Source: Opitutales bacterium (GTDB lineage Bacteria; Verrucomicrobiota; Verrucomicrobiia; Opitutales; T3Sed10-336). From it: 8,534 nt of DNA. The DNA lies in contig SLOW01000374.1 in the NCBI GenBank assembly GCA_007132315.1, forward strand, positions 1 through 8,534, in the 5' to 3' direction. Position numbers and translations under genes: made by a program. The notes under the pieces are model-generated. The model ran no database searches and was not told the DNA's origin. It saw only the letters and a list, made by a program, of their open reading frames with translations. Numbering within the stretch: the first letter of the stretch is position 1; the number at the start of each line of letters is the position of its first letter. Below are positions 6,046 to 8,534 of the stretch, in pieces.

Positions 6046-7413
6046 TTATCTGGAGGATAGGTCTCCGGGCGAGCGATGCAAGAATTCCTCGACGTAGCCG
6101 GTGGTCGCGAGACCCTGGCGGAAGACCGGATCACTCATGATCGCTTTTGAGAAGGGAATCGTGGTGTGGACCCCGCGGATGATGTACTCGCTGAGCGCCC
6201 GGTACATTCGGTCGATGGCCACGTTGCGGTTGGCCCCGAAGGTGATCAGTTTCCCGATCATGCTGTCGTAGTACGAGGGGATCCGGTAGCCGGAGTAAGC
6301 GTGCGAATCAACCCGGACCCCGTGTCCGCCCGGTGAGTAATAGAGATCGATCACCCCGGGCGAGGGGGCGAAGTTGCGGCTGGGGTCCTCCGCGTTGATG
6401 CGGCATTCGATCGCATGTTTGTTGATGGTGATGTTGCGCTGGTCGAAACCCAGTTTTTCGCCGGAGGCGATGAGGATCTGTTCCTTGATCAAGTCGATTC
6501 CCGTGACCTCTTCGGTTACAGGATGTTCGACCTGAATGCGGGTGTTCATCTCCATGAAATAGAAGCTCCCGTCCTTGTCCACCAGGAATTCGATCGTTCC
6601 TGCGTTGACGTAACTGGCGGCCTGAGCGGCCTTGACGGCGGCCCGGCCCATGCGCTTGCGGAGATCGGGAGTGAGGAACGGCGAAGGAGCCTCCTCGACG
6701 AGCTTCTGGTTGCGGCGCTGGACCGAACAGTCGCGTTCGCCCAGGTGCACGATCTTGCCGTGTTTGTCGGCCAGGATCTGAAACTCGATGTGACGCGGGT
6801 TTTGAAGGTATTTCTCGATGTAAACCGAAGAGTTACCGAATACTTTGTCCGCCTCGTTGCGCGCCTGGTTGAATTCTCGGGCAAAGGCCACGTCATTGTG
6901 CGCGATGCGCATACCCCGCCCGCCCCCGCCGGCCACGGCCTTGATAATGACGGGGTACCCGATCTTCTTGGCGACCTTCAGGGCCTCGCTCTCGGAGTCG
7001 ATGGGTCCATCGCTGCCCGGGGTGATCGGCACTCCGCTCTTGCGTACGGATTCGCGGGCGGTGGCCTTGTCGCCCATCATGCGGATCGCTTTGGAGCTGG
7101 GGCCGATGAAATTGATGTTGCAGGATTCGCACTGTTCGGCGAAGTCAGCGTTCTCGGACAGGAAACCATAACCCGGGTGGATGGCGTCCACATCGGCGAT
7201 TTCCGCGGCGCTGATGATGCGGTCGGCTTTCAAATAACTCTGGCTGCTGGGAGCCTGGCCGATGCAGATGGCTTCGTCAGCGAGCTGAACGTGCAGGGAC
7301 TCGACGTCAGCTTCGGAATACACCGCCAGCGATTTGATGCCCAGTTCCCGGCAGGCGCGAACAATGCGGAGCGCGATTTCTCCCCGGTTGGCGATAAGAA
7401 CTTTTTGAATCAT
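6046..7413 (-). CDS. accC: Acetyl-CoA carboxylase, biotin carboxylase subunit
   Basis: This 455-residue ATP-grasp enzyme carboxylates biotin on AccB using ATP and bicarbonate, the first half-reaction of malonyl-CoA synthesis for fatty acids. It is close to the 449 residues of the E. coli enzyme and nearly collinear with it: N-terminal KVLIANRGEIALRIVRA, Lys116 (MGDK), the glycine loop GGGGRGMR (162-169), His209, Glu275 and Glu288, Asn290 and Arg292 in MEMNTRIQVEHPVTE, and Arg338 in ECRINAED. No catalytic residue I can place is missing. The C-terminus (FLHRSPGDLSSR) is complete. ATG at 7413 gives the canonical N-terminus, though no strong ribosome binding site is seen. It follows accB after 54 bases, the usual accBC pair. 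The carboxyltransferase subunits accA and accD are not in this window. Confidence 0.97.
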   Translation of the reverse strand: MIQKVLIANRGEIALRIVRACRELGIKSLAVYSEADVESLHVQLADEAICIGQAPSSQSYLKADRIISAAEIADVDAIHPGYGFLSENADFAEQCESCNINFIGPSSKAIRMMGDKATARESVRKSGVPITPGSDGPIDSESEALKVAKKIGYPVIIKAVAGGGGRGMRIAHNDVAFAREFNQARNEADKVFGNSSVYIEKYLQNPRHIEFQILADKHGKIVHLGERDCSVQRRNQKLVEEAPSPFLTPDLRKRMGRAAVKAAQAASYVNAGTIEFLVDKDGSFYFMEMNTRIQVEHPVTEEVTGIDLIKEQILIASGEKLGFDQRNITINKHAIECRINAEDPSRNFAPSPGVIDLYYSPGGHGVRVDSHAYSGYRIPSYYDSMIGKLITFGANRNVAIDRMYRALSEYIIRGVHTTIPFSKAIMSDPVFRQGLATTGYVEEFLHRSPGDLSSR

Positions 7414-7467
7414 GTCGTGCGTATAACTCGTTGCCGGTGCCCTGGAAGGCGCGGCTTAAGGCGTTGG

Positions 7468-7929
7468 TCAGGCCTCCCTGACTTTGAAAAGCGGTTGGCC
7501 GTATTCGACCGGTTGACCCGTTTCCACCAGGGGCTCGACGATGGTGCCTTTCAGGTCGGCATGAATCTCGTTCATGACCTTCATCGCCTCGATGATACAC
7601 ACGACGGTGGATTCTTTCACTTTTTGGCCGGGCTCCACGTAGGGGGGGCTCTCCGGCGACGGAGAACGGTAAAAGGTTCCCACCATCGGGGACTTGATGA
7701 AGATGACGCCCTCCTCCTCCTTCTTGCCGCCGGATTGGGGCGGCGTCAATTGTTCGGGGGAGGTGCCCGGCAGGGAAAGTTGCTGGGCGCCCGCGGTGCC
7801 CGACGCGACGACTTGACCGGAGGAACCGCGACGGATCCGAAGCTTGAGATCTTTTTGTTCGATCTCGAGCTCGTTCAGGTCCGACTCCTTCATCAGATCG
7901 ATAAGCTGTTTAACTTCTTCTAAATTCAA
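7468..7929 (-). CDS. accB: Acetyl-CoA carboxylase, biotin carboxyl carrier protein
   Basis: This carrier protein holds the biotin that AccC carboxylates. Read from a TTG at 7929 it has 153 residues, against 156 in E. coli, and begins MNLEEVKQLIDLMKESDLNE, the normal AccB N-terminal helix. A Shine-Dalgarno-like GAAGGG lies seven bases upstream of this TTG. The frame is open to an ATG at 8031 but the 34 extra residues look like noise. After the first helix and strand (ELEIEQKDLKLRIRR) comes a Pro/Gln/Gly-rich linker (about 36-73), then the biotinyl domain: SPMVGTFYRSP (80-90) including the short thumb segment, and the biotinylation site EAMKVMNE with Lys117. The C-terminal strand (GQPLFKV) is complete. 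It is the first gene of the minus-strand cluster and overlaps nothing. Confidence 0.95.
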   Translation of the reverse strand: MNLEEVKQLIDLMKESDLNELEIEQKDLKLRIRRGSSGQVVASGTAGAQQLSLPGTSPEQLTPPQSGGKKEEEGVIFIKSPMVGTFYRSPSPESPPYVEPGQKVKESTVVCIIEAMKVMNEIHADLKGTIVEPLVETGQPVEYGQPLFKVREA

Positions 7930-8038
7930 AACGATTCCCTTCTTGAATGGTTTCAAGTTGATGGTTGACGGGAGCTTCCCCGATGCCGCAATGCGACTGG
8001 CCGGGATTCTGAATACCAGAAACGAGGGCACCGGTTCA

Positions 8039-8067
8039 ATTTAAATTGTCGGGCAATCGTTTATGAA
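8039..8067 (-). promoter_or_regulatory. Candidate accB promoter with overlapping palindrome
   Basis: On the minus strand TTCATA (8067 to 8062) and TTAAAT (8044 to 8039) each match four of six consensus positions, with an ideal 17-base spacer. Transcription would start near 8032 and give a leader of about 100 bases before the TTG of accB. The -10 box lies inside a perfect 12-base palindrome CAATTTAAATTG at 8037-8048, which could also be a repressor site. The match is weak, so this is a suggestion from position and spacing. Confidence 0.3.
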
Positions 8068-8200
8068 CCACGATGCCGAAAGACGGTCGAGCGCGGGCGA
8101 AAACGCCTCCGCGGACGAATCGCACGTCCGGTTGTCGGGAGCCTTGTCGGCCGGGCTCCACGGACGCTTGGCCGAGCACGCCCGAAACCCGCCGGGCGCC

Positions 8201-8224
8201 GTGTCCCCAATCCCTTGGGGAGAC
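8201..8224. repeat. Short perfect-stem hairpin in the non-coding gap
   Basis: TCCCCAA (8204-8210) and TTGGGGA (8215-8221) form a perfect seven-base stem with a four-base loop. Two more pairs (GT with AC) close it beyond one mismatch. It is followed within a few bases by a perfect 12-base palindrome ATCCGGCCGGAT (8228-8239), and further on by CGGTT-ATA-AACCG (8262-8274) and GCCGGG/CCCGGC (8290-8295 and 8305-8310). The cluster suggests a structured transcript or terminator region, but no known RNA family is recognised. Confidence 0.35.
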
Positions 8225-8264
8225 GGGATCCGGCCGGATGGTGCCGCCTCGTGAGAGCTCCCGG

Positions 8265-8456
8265 TTATAAACCGTTCGGCGGGGCCCCTGCCGGGAACGG
8301 GAGGCCCGGCTTTCCCGCGCGACGGGATTGGCTTCCGTTTGCTTTCATCGGTGCGGGTGGAGAGTCGCTCGTGGGGCTCCAGTGGACGGTCGGCGAAAAA
8401 ACGGGAAAATTTCTGAAAAAGGGCTTGCCAAACCGTAACAGGATCGTGATCTTCAC
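8265..8456 (-). CDS. Possible small protein of unknown function
   Basis: This 63-codon frame starts with GTG at 8456 and ends with TAA at 8265-8267. It is listed because AAGGAGAG (8468 to 8461) gives a strong ribosome binding site, with the GGAG core six bases before the start, better than that of most accepted minus-strand genes here. The peptide begins MKITILLRFGKPFFRNF and becomes rich in Pro, Gly, Ser and basic residues, with no membrane segment, cysteine or domain I recognise. The second half looks like translated non-coding sequence. It may be a short leader peptide, the remnant of a gene, or chance. It lies alone, about 335 bases upstream of accB in the same direction. Confidence 0.25.
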   Translation of the reverse strand: MKITILLRFGKPFFRNFPVFSPTVHWSPTSDSPPAPMKANGSQSRRAGKPGLPFPAGAPPNGL

Positions 8457-8459
8457 GAT
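8443..8459. repeat. Perfect 7-3-7 inverted repeat
   Basis: ATCGTGA (8443-8449), a three-base centre, and TCACGAT (8453-8459) form a perfect inverted repeat. On the minus strand it covers the GTG start of the possible small ORF and lies just after its ribosome binding site, so it could form a hairpin that hides the start. As DNA it could be an operator. The half-sites resemble GTGA/TCAC of CRP/FNR-type sites, but the three-base gap does not fit the six-base gap expected for CRP. Confidence 0.4.
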
Positions 8460-8501
8460 TCTCTCCTTGAGCTGGAAAGGGTGACCGGCATCGGCGCCTC
8501 G

Positions 8502-8534
8502 AAAAATTGAGATTTTTTCAAAAAGGTGTTGACC
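8502..8534 (+). promoter_or_regulatory. A/T-tract and TTGACC, left part of a possible strong promoter
   Basis: An A-run (8502-8506), a T-run (8513-8518) and another A-run (8520-8524) lie in near helical phase directly before TTGACC at 8529-8534, a five-of-six match to the -35 box. Such AT-rich upstream tracts are typical of UP elements at strong promoters, including those of rRNA and tRNA operons. The window ends before any -10 box could be seen, so the downstream gene is unknown. Confidence 0.35.

Larger units (their letters stand above)
7930..8534. other. Mostly non-coding gap upstream of accB
   Basis: About 600 bases separate the accB start from the window edge. I find no convincing long gene here on either strand. 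The part near accB holds a palindrome and a weak promoter candidate. The middle (8200-8310) is GC-rich with several short inverted repeats, and the right part holds one small minus-strand ORF candidate and promoter-like A/T tracts; these are listed separately. Open frames on the plus strand (from 8063 and 8073) have no ribosome binding site and no recognisable protein. Confidence 0.6.

Noticed and set aside
6415..7923. A 502-codon open frame on the plus strand opposite accC and accB
   Set aside because: It is the complement of two well-identified genes. Long antisense frames are common in GC-rich DNA, and the translation shows no known domain.
8063..8254. A 63-codon plus-strand frame starting with ATG
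   Set aside because: It has no ribosome binding site, a composition without pattern, and overlaps the candidate accB promoter region.
8240..8310. tRNA-like segment around an anticodon-like loop at 8262-8274
   Set aside because: The loop would give an implausible anticodon (ATA), and no matching D-arm, T-arm or acceptor stem can be formed around it.

Overview
The window is a GC-rich bacterial chromosomal segment, densely coded, with no mobile element, CRISPR array or complete RNA gene that I can recognise. The right half carries accB-accC followed by two Asp23/Gls24-type genes. From general knowledge, that neighbourhood and the style of the accB N-terminus fit a Verrucomicrobiota-like (PVC group) organism. 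This placement is an inference, not a demonstration. Several genes on the minus strand lack a clear Shine-Dalgarno sequence, while the sulfur genes on the plus strand have good ones.

Layout, left to right: (1) the 3' part of a DCC-family (DUF393) thiol-disulfide oxidoreductase-like gene (+), running convergently into (2) thiE (-), which makes thiamine phosphate. (3) An AT-rich divergent intergenic region (1079-1265) carries an imperfect direct repeat. (4) A four-gene plus-strand sulfur-oxidation cluster (1266-4962) follows: a small monohaem cytochrome c (FccA/SoxE-like), a Tat-exported flavocytochrome c sulfide dehydrogenase flavoprotein (FccB/SoxF), a YeeE/YedE-family sulfur transporter (TsuA/SoxT-like), and a Tat-exported SoxY-SoxZ fusion. 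(5) A short convergent gap holds a hairpin. (6) A minus-strand cluster, read right to left, contains accB (biotin carboxyl carrier), accC (biotin carboxylase), an Asp23/Gls24 protein and a membrane-anchored Asp23-like protein. (7) A gap of about 600 bases at the right end holds a weak accB promoter candidate, several inverted repeats, one possible small ORF with a strong ribosome binding site, and A/T tracts running into a truncated promoter-like TTGACC.

The most interesting part is the sulfur cluster. FccA and FccB would oxidise sulfide outside the cytoplasm. The SoxYZ fusion would carry sulfane sulfur on its single cysteine, and the membrane transporter could bring a sulfur compound into the cell. 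None of the other Sox enzymes (SoxAX, SoxB, SoxCD) is in the window. The fusion has its only cysteine in the internal Y-Z junction instead of on the free C-terminal arm of canonical SoxY. The module therefore looks like a reduced or alternative sulfur carrier system rather than the full thiosulfate-oxidising pathway.
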